Part shown: piece after piece, positions 12,305 through 24,204 of the stretch
How the letters are laid out: each line of letters begins with the position of its first letter
Numbering within the stretch: position 1 is the stretch's first letter
Assembly: GCF_000213175.1 (NCBI RefSeq)
Contig: NW_009799179.1
Coordinates: 1,859,793-1,923,792, forward strand
From: Neurospora tetrasperma FGSC 2508
Taxonomy: Eukaryota; Ascomycota; Sordariomycetes; Sordariales; Sordariaceae
Length of the DNA stretch: 64,000 bases
Reading direction: 5' to 3'
The notes under the pieces: model-generated
What the model was told of the DNA's origin: nothing
Databases searched by the model: none
The model's input: only the letters and a program-made list of their open reading frames with translations
Position numbers and translations under genes: made by a program

Positions 12305-15300
12305 TTACTCGACCAATTCCGGAGCGGCATTTTCATCCTGGCCATCAGCCGCCTTACTAACGAGGCGAATCTTGGTCGCACCCTTAGTGCTGACAGATCC
12401 CTTGCCAGACTTTGATGTCGCAGGCTTGGCCACGGACTTGCCCGTCTTCTTAGCAACGGTCAGCTTTGGCATCGCCTTGCCCGGTCTTGTGACCTTCCCC
12501 TTCGTGATAGCCTTGCGCGGTTTCACGATCTTGGTGGTGGCTGCCGTAGACTTGGCCGCCGGATCGGCAGTATCCTTGATCTTGACAGGTGATTTCCTGG
12601 CTTTTCTGAAGAGGGATGATACGTTTTTTACGCCCGAGTCGCGCACTTTCCAAGAGGGGGCGCGTTTCCTTGCAGAAGAAGATGATGGTACATCAAAAAT
12701 CGAGCCGTCGTCTCCCTCTGCAATAGTAGGAGTGTTTTGGACAGCGTCCGCCATCTTCTTTGCCCTGGGCGTATTCTTGGGAGTTACCCTGGCTGTCTTG
12801 GAAGCTTTGTTTCCTACCTCCTCTTCAGCCCCCGCCGTTCCTGCCGCTGTGATAGAGCCGGCTGCATCAGCTGCGACTATGGTCAAGCTGGAACCCTTTG
12901 ACGGAGCTTTCAGCGTGATCGTCTTGCTCTTCGCGGCGGCGCCCTTCTTGGAATAGGATTTGACAACTCTCGTCGTCGCAATGCTGACTTTCCGAGTAAA
13001 TGTCTTGGTGGTCTTCGCCGAAGCGACCTTGGACTTGGCGCTGACAGACACCTTGGAGACCTTTCGCGACACGAATGTTGGAGCTCCCTTTGCTGCATCT
13101 TCGGTCGCTTTGCCGGCTTGGGCGTTACCCACCTTCAATTTCTTGGGTGACCTCCCCTCGCCCTCTACAACATTCTCTATCCCGTTGGCTAGGAGCTCTT
13201 GGAGCTTCCTTTTAGCAGCCTTTTTCTTGCCTTTGACCTCTGCCTTTGGAGGCTTGGGCGGCTTCACTTCCTTAGGTTTGGGCCCAAGGACACCTCGACA
13301 GTTGGGCGCACCGCACAAACACTTCTGCACGTTCTTAGCGGAGAAGGGGTCGAAGTTGTAGTCGTACGTTAGCTCCTCGCCGGTTTGAATGGGGCGGTCA
13401 CCCGCAAAAAGCGCCATTCTCGGCTGCCCAGAGACGATCCATTTGATCATGCGACAATTAGGGGAGCATGAATGATTGACGAACCGCGCGATACTACCGG
13501 TGGTTGCGTCAATAATCATGTTTTGGTCGAATGACATAAGATAGTAACACTATGATGAATGTCAGTGATAAGAGCTTTGCGGGGCAATGACAGAACAATC
13601 CCGGGGAAAACTCACCTCGTTGTTCTTGTACTCCTCATTCATTCGACGTTCACACTCCTCGTCGGTGATGATTTCGCCCGTGTACTCCATAATGATCTGA
13701 TGCGGTTCAAAGCAGCGGTTGCTACGCACACCATATCCTCTGTCTTCGGTCTTGAAGACCTCAACGCCTATGCGGTAACGACCTCCTTTCTTGGTTCTTT
13801 CCGTGAGCATCTGGAAAGCCCGGTTTTGGCAGAACTCCTTGCCGACGTTGCAGTTGGTATCATCGCACTCGTACAGCATAACACGATTCTGGCAGTCTTG
13901 TGCGCATCCGTCTTCAGGCGTACATACACACTTGGACGCAAAATCCTCGAAGTGAGGGGTCTTCTTCCATATCGCCGCGGCCTGGCCAATAAAACGGTCT
14001 AGAAAATGGCACAGATAGGTTAGCCATCAAACACTCAAATCGCAATCAGACGTTCCCGTCTCATAATATACTCACTTTTTGTCATGGTGCGGTATGCCGC
14101 GGGCTTGGGCTGTCCGGGAGGCAATGGGTGGCAGACATCAAACGGCAGCTTGAAATCACGACCTGCGATGAGCAGCCGCAATCCATTGAAAATCGGCAGT
14201 GGAAGGACCTTGTTCGGTGGGCCACTCTTCGCGAGTTCTGGGATATTCAAGAGCCTCTTCCTCTCTTGCGTAGTAAGGCTTTTGGTAACGTCCTCGGGCG
14301 CTTGCTGGCCAGCGTAGAGACCCTTATTAAGCCACTTCTTGACGCGCTTTTGCTTGACAGCTGGACGAGAAGAGTCGGTGTTCATCGGAGCCTCTGGTTC
14401 CACCGTCTTATCCTTCCTATCTTCGCGCACTGTAGCTGTGCTGCTGTCGACCTTGGCCTTCTTCTTTGCTGGTGCAGTGGGCTCCTTCTCCTCAGTTACG
14501 TTGACATACTTTCCGTTGCTCCATACAGAGTATCGAATCGGACGCGTGTCAATACCAACGAATTCGTTAGTATCTCGCAAGCGTTTCAGCTCGCGTGGGA
14601 CACGAGATAGAGCAGGCTCAGCTGTTTTGGCTTTTTTGCCCGATGCCGGTGTGATCAATGGCAAGATAGGGTCTTCAACGGGCACGCCCGAATGACGCGT
14701 CGCTCTGCGCGTGGCAGGGACTAGAGCTGAGGCTTTGATCGTTTCAGCTTTTGTTGCCTTGCCTCTCGTTGTTTTGGTACCCTTCGCTTTGACTGCTTTG
14801 ACTTGGCTGGCTGTGCTCGTGTGTACATCTCCAGTTGTTTCTGCTGGAACATCTTCCCATGCACCTGTTTGTATATCTTCGGTGCCGCTTGGTTCCGCTT
14901 CTTTTTCGATGCCGCGTTCAGCTTCTTTCTCGACATTGGGTACGGCTTCCTTGGGGGAGCTTGTTACGGCTTCATCGACAGTGTTCGTCCCAACTTTTTC
15001 GGCAGTGGCCGGCTCGGCTGTCTCGACGAGGGCTGTCCTGGCTGCTTTGCCGATGTTTGTCACGGTGTGTTTCTTGGGTCTCCCGACGGGCCTCTTGACT
15101 ACGTCCTTCTCGGTTGCCTTGGCTCCCCTCGTGTCAGGCTTTCTGGTTGCGCTCGGTGCGATCGCGAGGATATGGTCGGGAACATCGACTGGCAGGGCGG
15201 GAATCAGCGTGCCGCAGGTGTCGAGGTTTATGTCTTGTGCGGTATCGGCTTTTGTCGTCGAGCTCAGTTCGGCCGTTGTTGTGGAAAGTTCAAGCGGCGC

Positions 15301-16164
15301 TTCATGCACCAACGCGTCGAGACTCTCATGATTCACGCGATTTTCCTCGGCTGGGGCGTCGGGTGCTTCAGCGGCGCCATTTTTGTCGGGACTAGCTGCG
15401 AATTCGGGAAATGTGGGCTCGGGGGCTGCGGGCGCGTGGACGGGCGGGATGGTGAGCGTGTCGGCGGGCGCGTTCGAATCGGGCTTGTCGGTTTCCTGGG
15501 TTGCTGGTTGACTGGATGGTACGTCTGCGGCAGGGTTTTCTGGAGTTCCGCCCTGAGCGGCCAGCTGAGCAGCCTGCTCAGCTTCGAGAGCCTGTTGGGC
15601 CAGTAGAGCCTGTAGTTTTCTACCTTTCGGTTTTCGCTTCTTCTGGAGAACAATGTCACCTTTCGAGGCGCGTTTGCCATGCACATAAGTGCCGATCAAT
15701 CTCGCGAGGTTGTATACTGGGGCGTTGTTGCCTCGTGCACGGCGCGGAAATCGACCTGTTGTGTCGGGGGCAGGCTGTTGAGCGGGCAATGAGGGGTCCG
15801 CAGGCGGTTGGGGAACCACAACAATGGCGTCTGGTTGGGGCTCTGTTATCCCCTGGCCAGCCCCTTGTTGTTCTTGTTGCAACTGTTGGCGAGCTTGGTT
15901 TTGCTGTTCGTTCTCTAGCAAAGGGATGGCACTCTCTAGACTGGGTACGGAAACGATATCTGGTTTGCCACTAACATCGGCATCAGAGATCTGCGACATG
16001 TTATCCGGCGAGACCGTGGTTGGCGGTGTCGAGCTCAACGACACCGGCGCATTTGAAGACGCATCGATGGACGCATCAGTAGGCGCGCTCACGGCGCTCA
16101 CGAAGCTCGAGTCTGAACTGAGAAGCCCCCGAGCCAGCTCAGCGATTGCCACAATTGCCGCCAT
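12305..16164 (-). CDS. ASH1: Histone-lysine N-methyltransferase, ASH1-like (AWS-SET-postSET)
   Basis: Predicted nuclear H3K36 methyltransferase of the ASH1 type. Exons 16164-14076, 13998-13616 and 13549-12305; introns of 77 and 66 bp have GTGAGT donors and TAG acceptors and keep frame, giving 1238 aa. The frame extends 11 codons upstream to a TTG at 16197, so the first ATG (16164) is chosen; an upstream coding exon is not excluded. Domains: a long Ala/Pro/Thr-rich, probably disordered N-terminus with an AT-hook-like motif (KRPVGRPKKH, about residues 357-366); AWS cysteine cluster about 717-759; SET domain about 762-890 including GYGVRS, MEYTGEI, the cofactor motif RFVNHSCSPNC (about 847-856) and ELTYDYNF; post-SET CLCGAPNC (about 901-908); and a basic, Lys/Ser-rich tail of over 300 residues. 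All expected catalytic and zinc-binding motifs are present. The AWS plus SET order and the conserved block NAPVYNLARLIGTYVHGKR favour ASH1 over SET2. No SRI or WW domain was seen. Confidence 0.93.
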
Positions 16165-19120
16165 TGCCGCGGTTTCGCGAGGCGACCAACGCGCCAAGTG
16201 AGTGAGCCTTGGGCTGCCGGGTTAGATAGTAACAGAAAAAGTTACCGGACGCTACTGTTTTCCGGGAGTGGTAGTGGTTGGAGATGCGGAGCGCGGCGGG
16301 CGCGTGGCAAACTCGACCGGCTCCACGGTGAGATTGCTTGGCCCAACGGCGAGGGAGGCCCACGCAGCAAAAGGTCAACCAACTGGCGCAGATGCAGGAT
16401 CACAAGCCGACGCGGTGCAATGGCTGTCTTTTTCACTGTGGGTTTCGGAGGGAGGCGGTTTCGAAAGACAAGCGACAGACGGGCAAGAGAAACGAACAGT
16501 CCAACTGGTGCATAGGTAGGTTCGGATGGACAGAAGAACCGGGAATGTGATGTGTCGCTGAAGAAAGATCTGCGGGTTAAGCCAAGGATGCAATGGCGGT
16601 TAGCGGTCGTGTTGCCCGTTGTTGTTGTTGTTGACGTCGGAAAATTTGAAGACGGCAATGGGGCATGAAAAAAAGCTGCAGTGTAAATTGTAGATATCTC
16701 GATAGTGCCTGGGGGTGTGTGGATGCAAGTAAGTGGTGCAGAGTATATAGATGTCGCTTGATAGGTTATGTTATTGACAATTGCATTCCCAACCGGCAGA
16801 AAAGGCAAGGAGGGGGGTTGACGGAGACGGAATCAAGTGAAAGGGTGAAAAGGCTGAGCGAAAGGATGAGGCGCGAACGGACACGCGGAGCGAAACCCGG
16901 AGTGGTAGCGAGCGCGAAAAAGGCAAGTCGAGTGGAGGAGGAGAAAGAGGAAGGATTGGGAACGTGTGTGTGAGGGCCTGAGAAGGCCAGGGGTAGTTGG
17001 TCACTCACCAGATAGCTGCAAAGTCCAGGTTCCAGCCAGATACCTGACAAGACACTCGAAAGGGGGCCGCGGGCAAATGCGGAAGCAGACAGCAGCGATG
17101 CAGATGGATATTCCTTGATACTCTGGGCGTGCCTGGATTGAGACCTGGCTGGACTCTGGTGGACGGATGGACCGATGTGGTCGAGTGGTTGTGTGCGCAC
17201 CGAGAATGTGTGATGGCGTGAGGGAGTGGAAATGGCGGTTGCACGGGTTGCGAGAGGGAAAGGGGACGTTGGTTGGGACCGACAAAAGATATTTCTTTGA
17301 GACTGGGGATGCCGGGCTGGGGGCTCTTAACCCCAAGCTGTAGTAAGCTATGAGCGAGTGTTTGGACAACGGCCCGCTCCAAACCATGCACAGTACTCCC
17401 AACACTCCATTCCACCTTTTTCGTGAGAACAAGAGATGGCTTGATGCACCTGCCGTTACGACAGACCGAGGTTCGGAGCCTTGGAGCATCTCACGGGTCA
17501 TCATCCAGACCGGCTCGTAGTCATCACTTGAAAGCCCGCCATCCCGCAAAGCGACCATTACCTGGTCGTCATTCACGGCCAAGTCCACAGCCATGTTCAC
17601 CCCTTGCCTGCTTTGTGAATAACACAGCTTCCTACGACAGGCTGAACTGACTGCCGGTATACTCGACTGCAGGCATTTTGGTGCCACCCGAGGATTACAT
17701 GATCCTCGGGCCTACTGATGTTCACTCCTCGCCCACACACGCCACGTCGATCGTGCATTATGCTTCACTGCTGTCCCCTTCGTTAAGTAACACCCTGGCT
17801 ATATGGCATTGCTAGAGCAGGAGACAGGGCGAACGTGATATTCGCCAGTGTCAGTCCCAGATTCGAAGGCGAGATATCAAAGGTGGCTAGATACAAGCCT
17901 CAGCCCCAACGGCCCAACCTTTGCGCCGAGCCAACTACTGATACGCCTTATCCCAAGGGAATATGATATCGGCATTACTTGGAGGATCCGAAGCCCCACG
18001 TCGTAGTGTCCTAGTTTGTGAGTTTTGACCATCGTGTGTTGATTGGTGTCGTGTCCTACTTTCCTGTGCAGCTTGTGGCAATCACGCCCCATCTCGCCCT
18101 CTGATGCCTCTCTCGATGGGAATCAGAGGGAAAGGTACCTAGACAAACACGAAGTAGAGAAGTGCTTCGCACTGTTAACTACGATAAGGTTTCGACAAGT
18201 ACGACAGAGTGTTTCCAAAATGGGAAAAGAAAATCAATAAGGAAAAGACGAAAGGATTCCGTGGGTCATCAGTTCATCGGCTTGGCTGGTTGCGAGTTCG
18301 GGCTGCCGAACCCATGGACTCCTGATGCCGGGCGATGATACCAAGATTCGCACTCAATAGACCACGAAAGAGAAATATACGCTGATAGCATTTCTACCGT
18401 AGTGTTCTGATTCCAATCATAATTCTGACAGGATCTCGCGTCGCTCGCAAGGTTTAGTTGGGGATATGTCATGAACTCCAATGCCAGAATTCGGCCCTAC
18501 GACGCTATCATCCCACTCACCATCACAATCGGTGTGTGTATGACGCTACACTCAGAATTCATAATCTAAAAGCAAAGTGTGGTAAACGTTCATCACTCAC
18601 CAGATAGGCAAAGGACGAGGTGAAAAATCCATTTCAGAAACCTTGGCGGACAATTGCCGATTTCACCATCTTCTAACTTCCGGTGCGCAATATACGAGCC
18701 TTTGGAATCGTGCTTACACTACACACGTGTGTTTGCACATGTGAAGTGCCAGCCAGGCACTGGAAGATTCATCGATATTGCCGCTTTCCTTGAATGACTT
18801 GGAAATGTAGTGAAGTCTCGAGATAAGAGGTCAAAGTCCAGAACGGTCGGACCACCCGAAGAGACACTGGTCACTGATGGGCGGACAACCACAAGAAATC
18901 CTACAGCACCAATGGAAATTCGCAACTAACTTGCAAAACAACTGCAATGATAACCTCAAGTCAACATCAAGCCAATAAAAACGACCATATGCATGGTTTT
19001 CCGCCATTCAGATACACGACTCCCTGACATACAGATAGAGGGGCACCAGCTGCCAGCAGACCAGCCACCTACCTACCGCACCGCTACATCCTGCATTACC
19101 TGAAACCTTCCCACTCCAAG
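16165..19120. other. 3-kb region upstream of the ASH1-like gene, no second gene supported
   Basis: The part next to 16164 should hold the promoter and leader of the ASH1-like gene. Minus-strand frames up to about 17687 are open but begin with GTG, lack domains and are rich in Pro, Ser and Arg, so I treat them as leader or chance. Near 18500-19100 nothing is recognisable until the leader of the next plus-strand gene, which contains a CCACCTACCTACC run about 19064-19076. Confidence 0.4.
17687..17710. repeat. Perfect 9-bp inverted repeat (hairpin)
   Basis: Arms CCCGAGGAT (17687-17695) and ATCCTCGGG (17702-17710) are separated by 6 bases. It could be a binding palindrome, a stem-loop in a transcript, or chance. 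It lies about 1.5 kb upstream of the ASH1-like start. Confidence 0.6.
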
Positions 19121-19560
19121 ATGTCTTCTCCAAGCTCCGACGAAACTTTGAGTGCAAACACATTCAACTCTCTCGTCGATACCACCACTGCCGGGACCAT
19201 GACGAGCATATCACTGACTTCGCTCGAATCGAACTCGACCATCACTCCTCCATTCCAACACTCTGAGGATGTAGTTGGAAAGGGGAAGCAACAATCATAC
19301 CAACATTTTGATCATCATTCTCCTCCTCCTCCTCATCGCCATCATGATCATGATCATGATCATCATGTTCACCTCTCTCCGTCCTGTTCCATTTCCCGAT
19401 CCCCTCCTCATCAGTCTTCCCTCGACCAACGACCCCAAAAAGAAGAAGATCAACAAAAGGTCCAGGACCAAAGTATAGAACCGGGACAAGACCCAGAACA
19501 ACAAGAACAATCCCAACTCCAGCAACAACAGCTCCACAAACAACACCAGCGTCCAACATC

Positions 19561-19594
<34 letters not shown>

Positions 19595-19819
19595 TCAGCA
19601 GCAGCATCAGCAGCAGCAGCACAAGCTCATCCCAACCCCAGCAACAATGGCAAAACCGCGCTAAACGAGTTCATCACCCGCTCCCGCTCTTCGACGCTTT
19701 ACACGCCCTCGGACAATGAGCGGGACGAGCAAATCCGCATCGCCATTCTGACGCGGTGTCTGAACATGGAGGATCGGTTTCAGGTCCAAGCTGCTCGGTA
19801 TTGGGGTCGTTTACAGTGA
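19121..19819 (+). CDS. Hypothetical low-complexity protein, His/Gln/Ser-rich
   Basis: Single open frame of 232 aa with a good start context (CCAAGATGTC). I do not recognise the family. Residues 1-60 are Ser/Thr-rich. Residues 61-85 form a His/Asp-rich stretch with alternating His-Asp pairs that could bind metal. Residues 105-145 are Gln/Glu-rich. Residues 147-168 are homopolymeric Pro, Ser and Ala coded by CCA, TCA and GCA microsatellites. The last 50 residues (about 180-232) are non-repetitive (SDNERDEQIRIAILTRCLN and beyond), charged and probably helical, and look like the conserved part. No signal peptide or membrane segment is seen. A long polypurine tract follows the stop codon. The frame could be partly inflated by repeats, but the ordered C-terminus and good start argue for a real gene. 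Confidence 0.6.
19320..19622 (+). repeat. Coding microsatellites (CATGAT, CAA/CAG, CCA, TCA, GCA)
   Basis: A run of short tandem repeats inside the hypothetical gene. CAT/GAT units are near 19341-19368, CAA-rich sequence is near 19495-19545, (CCA)n and (TCA)n are near 19560-19600, and GCA units follow. All are in frame and produce His-Asp, Gln, Pro, Ser and Ala tracts. Length variation here would change the protein without a frameshift. Confidence 0.8.
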
Positions 19820-19829
19820 ACGCCAAGGG

Positions 19830-19992
19830 GGTTGGCTACTGAACGAGAGGGGAAAGAGGGGGGTATGGGAGGGAATGAAAAGAGATGGAAAAGCGAAGGC
19901 AGACGAAGAGGGGAAAGGGGAAGGGGACGGAAAAGGGAAAGGGGAAGGGAAGGGGAAGGGGAAAGGGATAGAAAGGGAAGAGTGAGAGAGAA
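19830..19992. repeat. Polypurine tract downstream of the hypothetical gene
   Basis: About 160 bases that are almost only G and A on the + strand, made of GGGGAAAGGGG-like units. It begins shortly after the stop codon at 19819. Such mirror-type polypurine runs can form triplex DNA or stall polymerases; that is an inference. Confidence 0.8.
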
Positions 19993-20762
19993 GGATGTGA
20001 ACTGAAGGTGAATCTACCAGAACTGCGTGTTTCAGGAGGGAGGTTAGGAGGGTGTGAATGTTATATTTATGGCGTACCTAGGTATTTTGGAATTTTTGTT
20101 CAACTTGCGGACAAAGTTATTTGGATAACAACTCCAGGGAAACATTTGGACTCTTGGCTTGAGGCCTACGACGGAACGGAGAGAAGGGACACTAAGTCTT
20201 TGGCTACCTGTCTAGCAGCCAAAGGACTTGGAAGGGGATGAATATACGGGGAAAATAATCGGATCAACTTTATGTAGGTTAGGTGTACTGGACGGGGAAC
20301 GTAACAAGCAAAGACCGAAATTTTGGGCTTCTGTCAGCAGTTCAGGGAAAAATGAAAGGCAGCAATAATAATACGAAAAGAAAGGAAGAGAAAAGAAACT
20401 AGCAAATCAGAGAGGTACTCAAGAGAGAGAGAAGTAACCTAGCGTGGACAGTCTCGCAATATGAGTGTTATATGTTGTTGCCGCCATCGAGTAAGATCAC
20501 AAGATGCACACATGTCTCTGTATAGCTTGTCCCTCTTGTATGATATCCTACTGTCATTCCTCGCGAATACGTTTGTGAACTACAAGAGGCGCTCTCGTTG
20601 GTACCCCGATCTAAGCTTGCTAGTGCGCTAGCGACTTCTGCAAACCCTGCTGCTGCTGCTGCTGCTGCTGCCCATTTACTCGAGCTTGTCAGTCCGTCGC
20701 TTCCAGGCGTTGCTTAGTGACGTGCTCGCGGTCCTTTGACCTTTCCCTCCTACAGAAAGACC
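19993..20762. other. Intergenic, convergent gene ends
   Basis: This lies between the 3' end of the plus-strand hypothetical gene and the stop codon of the minus-strand Zn2Cys6 protein. It holds 3' UTR sequence and the (CTG)8 microsatellite; no gene was recognised. Confidence 0.5.
20647..20670. repeat. (CTG)8 trinucleotide repeat
   Basis: Eight perfect CTG units just beyond the stop codon of the minus-strand gene that ends at 20763, so probably in its 3' UTR, where it reads CAG. Confidence 0.9.
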
Positions 20763-22453
20763 TTAACCGGGACGCCGTCCGATTTCTTCCCTATTATCCT
20801 CTGCCGCTCCTACTCTCCCATCCGTATCCTCATCATGTGTTTGCTCACCATCCCTAATGTTCAAACGATGACTAGTACCAAGCCCATTCGAATTTTCCGC
20901 TCTCGTGGAAGTGCATTTTGACATTTCTTGGTCAGCTACCGCCTTCGCTGCTATTCCAGGCCTGCCCTCTCGGGACGTATTTGTCCCGAGCAATGCAAAA
21001 ATCTCATTATGCGTCGTTGCTTTCCAGTCACATCGCTCGCGGTTGTCGGCACACCCTTGACAACTGCTGCCCATATGTTTGACGCAGGGTATCTGTAGCC
21101 TCCGGCAGCGGTCGCAAGGGGGGCTTGTCGATGCTGCACGCTCAAAGTTCTCTACAGCTCGTGTGCCGGATCGGCTGGTAGCGGTATGGCGTTCCAAAGC
21201 ACCGGATCCCCAGGAAAATCGATGTGCTGGATCTTGCCGCACCGAGTTCTCCATATGGATCGAGCCAGTAAGTTGCTGCAGGGGAGCCGATGTTCCAGAT
21301 GATGTCGGCATTGGTGGTGACCGGACAATAACAGCCTGCCGTAAATGCAGCTGCGAATGATTAGAGGATGCAAAAGCGGGACTTGAGCCAGATTTTCCTA
21401 TATTAGAAGTCTCGTCGTGCTGGGCAGCTCGAGATAGAAACTGCCGCAGTAAATAAGCCCGGAGATCAGGATCGGGCTTCAGCTCGCTGTGGCGTTTCGG
21501 GTAATGATTCAGTTCTGAAGAATGCTGGAACGTATAGCGAGCCGCAATGGCGGCCTTGCGGCCGCTCAAGTGATAGTTCAGTTGCCGTGCTTTGGCAGCT
21601 ATCTCGTCAGCCTTCTGAATGATCCTGTGAACTCGGTCCTCAACTATATCTAGCGTGACCAACTCGATTCCGTCATCCTCTTCCAACGGTTTGGGCGGAA
21701 CTAGGCTAAAACGGTCCAAAGCACCGGACCTGATAAGCCGCCAGTCATCCTCGGTGATCTCGACATCGACGTTTTTCATAGAGAAGCGACAGACCCGGCC
21801 ACGACTGGTTGTTGTGGTGAGATTGAACTCGCCAGGATTAGCAGCTGCAAAATCGAGGATGTCCAGCCAGCTAGGCTTGTATGGCTGATCCATTCCGGAA
21901 GAAGTCTTGGCATAAACAGTAATTTCACCTTCAAAAAGACTCTCCATAGCTCGTAGTAAACGAGGTGCGGTGAGCTTGGCCCCTAAGTTTGCAGCCAGGC
22001 TTTCATGTCGACTGAGAACTCCTTGGATAATTTTAGCTCTGGAGACTGTACTACAGAGTACTCTTCATACCTTCATAGTCGTTGATAAGGGATATGACCT
22101 TGTTGAAAGCGCAGTTATCCCCACGAAGAAGTTCGAGGCTTGATGTCTTGATTCCGGAAGCGGAAAGATAGTTGATAGGTGTAGTGTTACCTAGTGATAA
22201 TCAGTAAGACAATGGGGACATGATTTAGAGTGCAAGAGCCCAAGTCATGGCGCAACTCCGTCAAGTATTGGCTCGGTGGAAATCTGTCCTCTTCACGTTA
22301 TAACATACCTGACTGTGGCGGCCGTGGTTGGGGTATGCGGTCAGGGCGGGTGAGGCCGGGGATGCCATTGTCGTCTAGGTCTCTCTTGCGCTTAGAGGGG
22401 CCGGGTCCAGGGGAACCATCCCCCGATTTCCCGTTGTGTACGCCTGCCGGCAT
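20763..22453 (-). CDS. Uncharacterised protein with a C-terminal Zn2Cys6 cluster (507 aa)
   Basis: Three exons by splice signals: 22453-22309, 22190-22071 and 22021-20763. The 118-bp and 49-bp introns have donors GTATGT and GTATGA and acceptors CTAG and CAAG, both phase 1. The start is ATG at 22453. A KRKRDLDD stretch near residue 21 resembles a nuclear localisation signal. Residues about 50-255 look ordered and include an acidic, helical segment around 190-245. Residues about 255-385 are Ser/Gln-rich. A cluster at about 391-419 has the spacing C-x2-C-x6-C-x7-C-x2-C-x6-C (CDRCRRLQIPC ... CQGCADNRERC), within the fungal Zn2Cys6 pattern. The tail is acidic and polar. Zn2Cys6 domains usually sit near the N-terminus and are followed by a linker and a regulatory region; here the order is reversed. 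The family is not recognised. A nuclear DNA-binding or chromatin role is an inference. Confidence 0.8.
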
Positions 22454-24204
22454 CTTGCGGCGTCACAACAGAACCAAGCAAAGGAGAAACTGCTCCGAGT
22501 GGACACCGTGGGTTTAAAGTCACTCCCTGATATTATATATCTTGGCCAGGTTCTGTCTCTATTCGAGAACTGTTTGTATCGACTTTACAGATGTTAGCCT
22601 GGCCGTGGCAGGGTAGACTCGAGGAGACTGTCCCGCATCACCAGGGCGAGCCTGCGGTGAACTGCTGTAGTATAGTGGTGCCGGTTCAAGCCGGTGATGG
22701 AAGCCCAATATAGGTAGGCGCGTACAGAACCATGCGCGATTCGACCTGTATTGGGAACCCAAACTTGCCGTAACCGTTTCGCAGTGGGATAGCTGGAGGT
22801 CTGATCGTCGAGAGCAAATTGTGAGGTCAATGAGGATACGCTTCCCTTGTTCGAAGTTTGATAACAGCCGGGGCAACGAGTCAGGGAAACTTCTAGCCAG
22901 TGGATAGAGGGGTCAAGCCGTTAAGTAGTGTAGGCATCCGACAATGGAATATGTAGGTAGTAACACCGATTCTCGAGCGGCCGGAAACTAAGGCCCGTTT
23001 TGTTCCTTGGGCAAGCTTGGAGTTTGGTAGGACCTACTTGTGAGCTCCCAATCGCATCTCGTCACATGGAACCCAACTCGATCGGATACTCTTGGCCCGG
23101 TGAGCGTGCGTCTTGGTTCGATGGCTCTCGGATGTTGCCGAGAGAAATTGAGGTCTTGTCAAGCACCTGAATTTCAAAGACGGCGCTTCTTGATTCTTGG
23201 CACACATGCCTGACAGTCTTGGACACAAGTTCCTTCGCCGCTGCATTGAGAGCCAAGATCGTAGGACGCAACGCCGGCTGCTGCAACGCACCACGTTTTC
23301 GCTACTAGTTTGGCAGTTGTTCCCGTTGCTCAGAACCAAAGACAGAACTTGAACGATGGCCAGGCGAAGTATTCCCTCTTCAGCCGTCCGACCATGTTAA
23401 GAGGTCGTAGCAGGTGACTAACATGTTGGGATATTGACAAGCTCCTCACAAGAGATGAAAACCCAACGGCACTGCAAAGTTGACGGACATGGCGGGAAGC
23501 CGAAGAGAAAGAAATAAAGATACCAGGGCGATCATGGAACAAAAGTGTAGTGTATGGTAGTGGATGAGCTGGCGGGCCGTGTCTGTGAGCCGTCCAACGC
23601 ATCAAATTTGGTACTCATGACACGCATTGCTTTACAGCGCTGGACTTCACGAAGAAAAGTCCGAGGAACGAAGGCAGAGTTAAGAAAGTTGTAGGTTTCG
23701 ATCAAGCCGGTTGTGGTTGGACTGGAAGAGAAGGGAAGGGAAGTTGAGAAGCTAAAAAAGAAAGCTTGGGCCACTCAATCTATGTAATGTAGGAGTGTAG
23801 CGATTCACGGCTCCTGTCGTCAGCCAGTCTGGGGAATGCTACCTGGACCTCAAGGATCCACACTACCCGCACTTACAGCCGGATGGCAGCCCCACAGCGG
23901 GGTGCTTGGCAAAGCACAGCTGTGGAAGAAACTCAGCTAGGCGTCACTCCCGCCAGCGGATGCAGACGCCAAAAACGCGACTGACCCAGACGGGACGACT
24001 GACCAACCCCACGACATCCATCGCAACCCATAGCGCCAGCCAGCCTGACGACAACAATCGCAGCGCCGAACGACATTACCAACACCACAAATCAGCACTC
24101 GGCAGTCGCCAATCGGTTCGGTTTCGACGACTTCCTCTCTTCTTCCATACCCACCAGCGCAATACACGGCGCATACCCAATTAACTTTACAAAGAAACAC
24201 AACA
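22454..24204. other. Divergent intergenic region upstream of the Zn2Cys6 gene and LSM7
   Basis: This holds the promoters of two divergent genes: the minus-strand protein starting at 22453 and LSM7 starting at 24205. No third gene is supported. Minus-strand frames at 22559-23774 are short and overlapping. Confidence 0.45.

Noticed and set aside
12204-12956. 250-codon plus-strand open frame
   Set aside because: It is the antisense shadow of the basic C-terminal tail of the ASH1-like protein.
14711-15606. Long plus-strand open frames (206 and 267 codons) across the ASH1-like gene
   Set aside because: They lie antisense to the Ala/Pro/Thr/Lys-rich coding exon, and their Val/Ser/Leu- or Cys/Gly-rich composition mirrors its codon bias. 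No domain or start context supports them.
17001-17687. 228-codon minus-strand open frame upstream of ASH1
   Set aside because: It begins with GTG, has no domain and overlaps other frames. More likely leader or promoter sequence.
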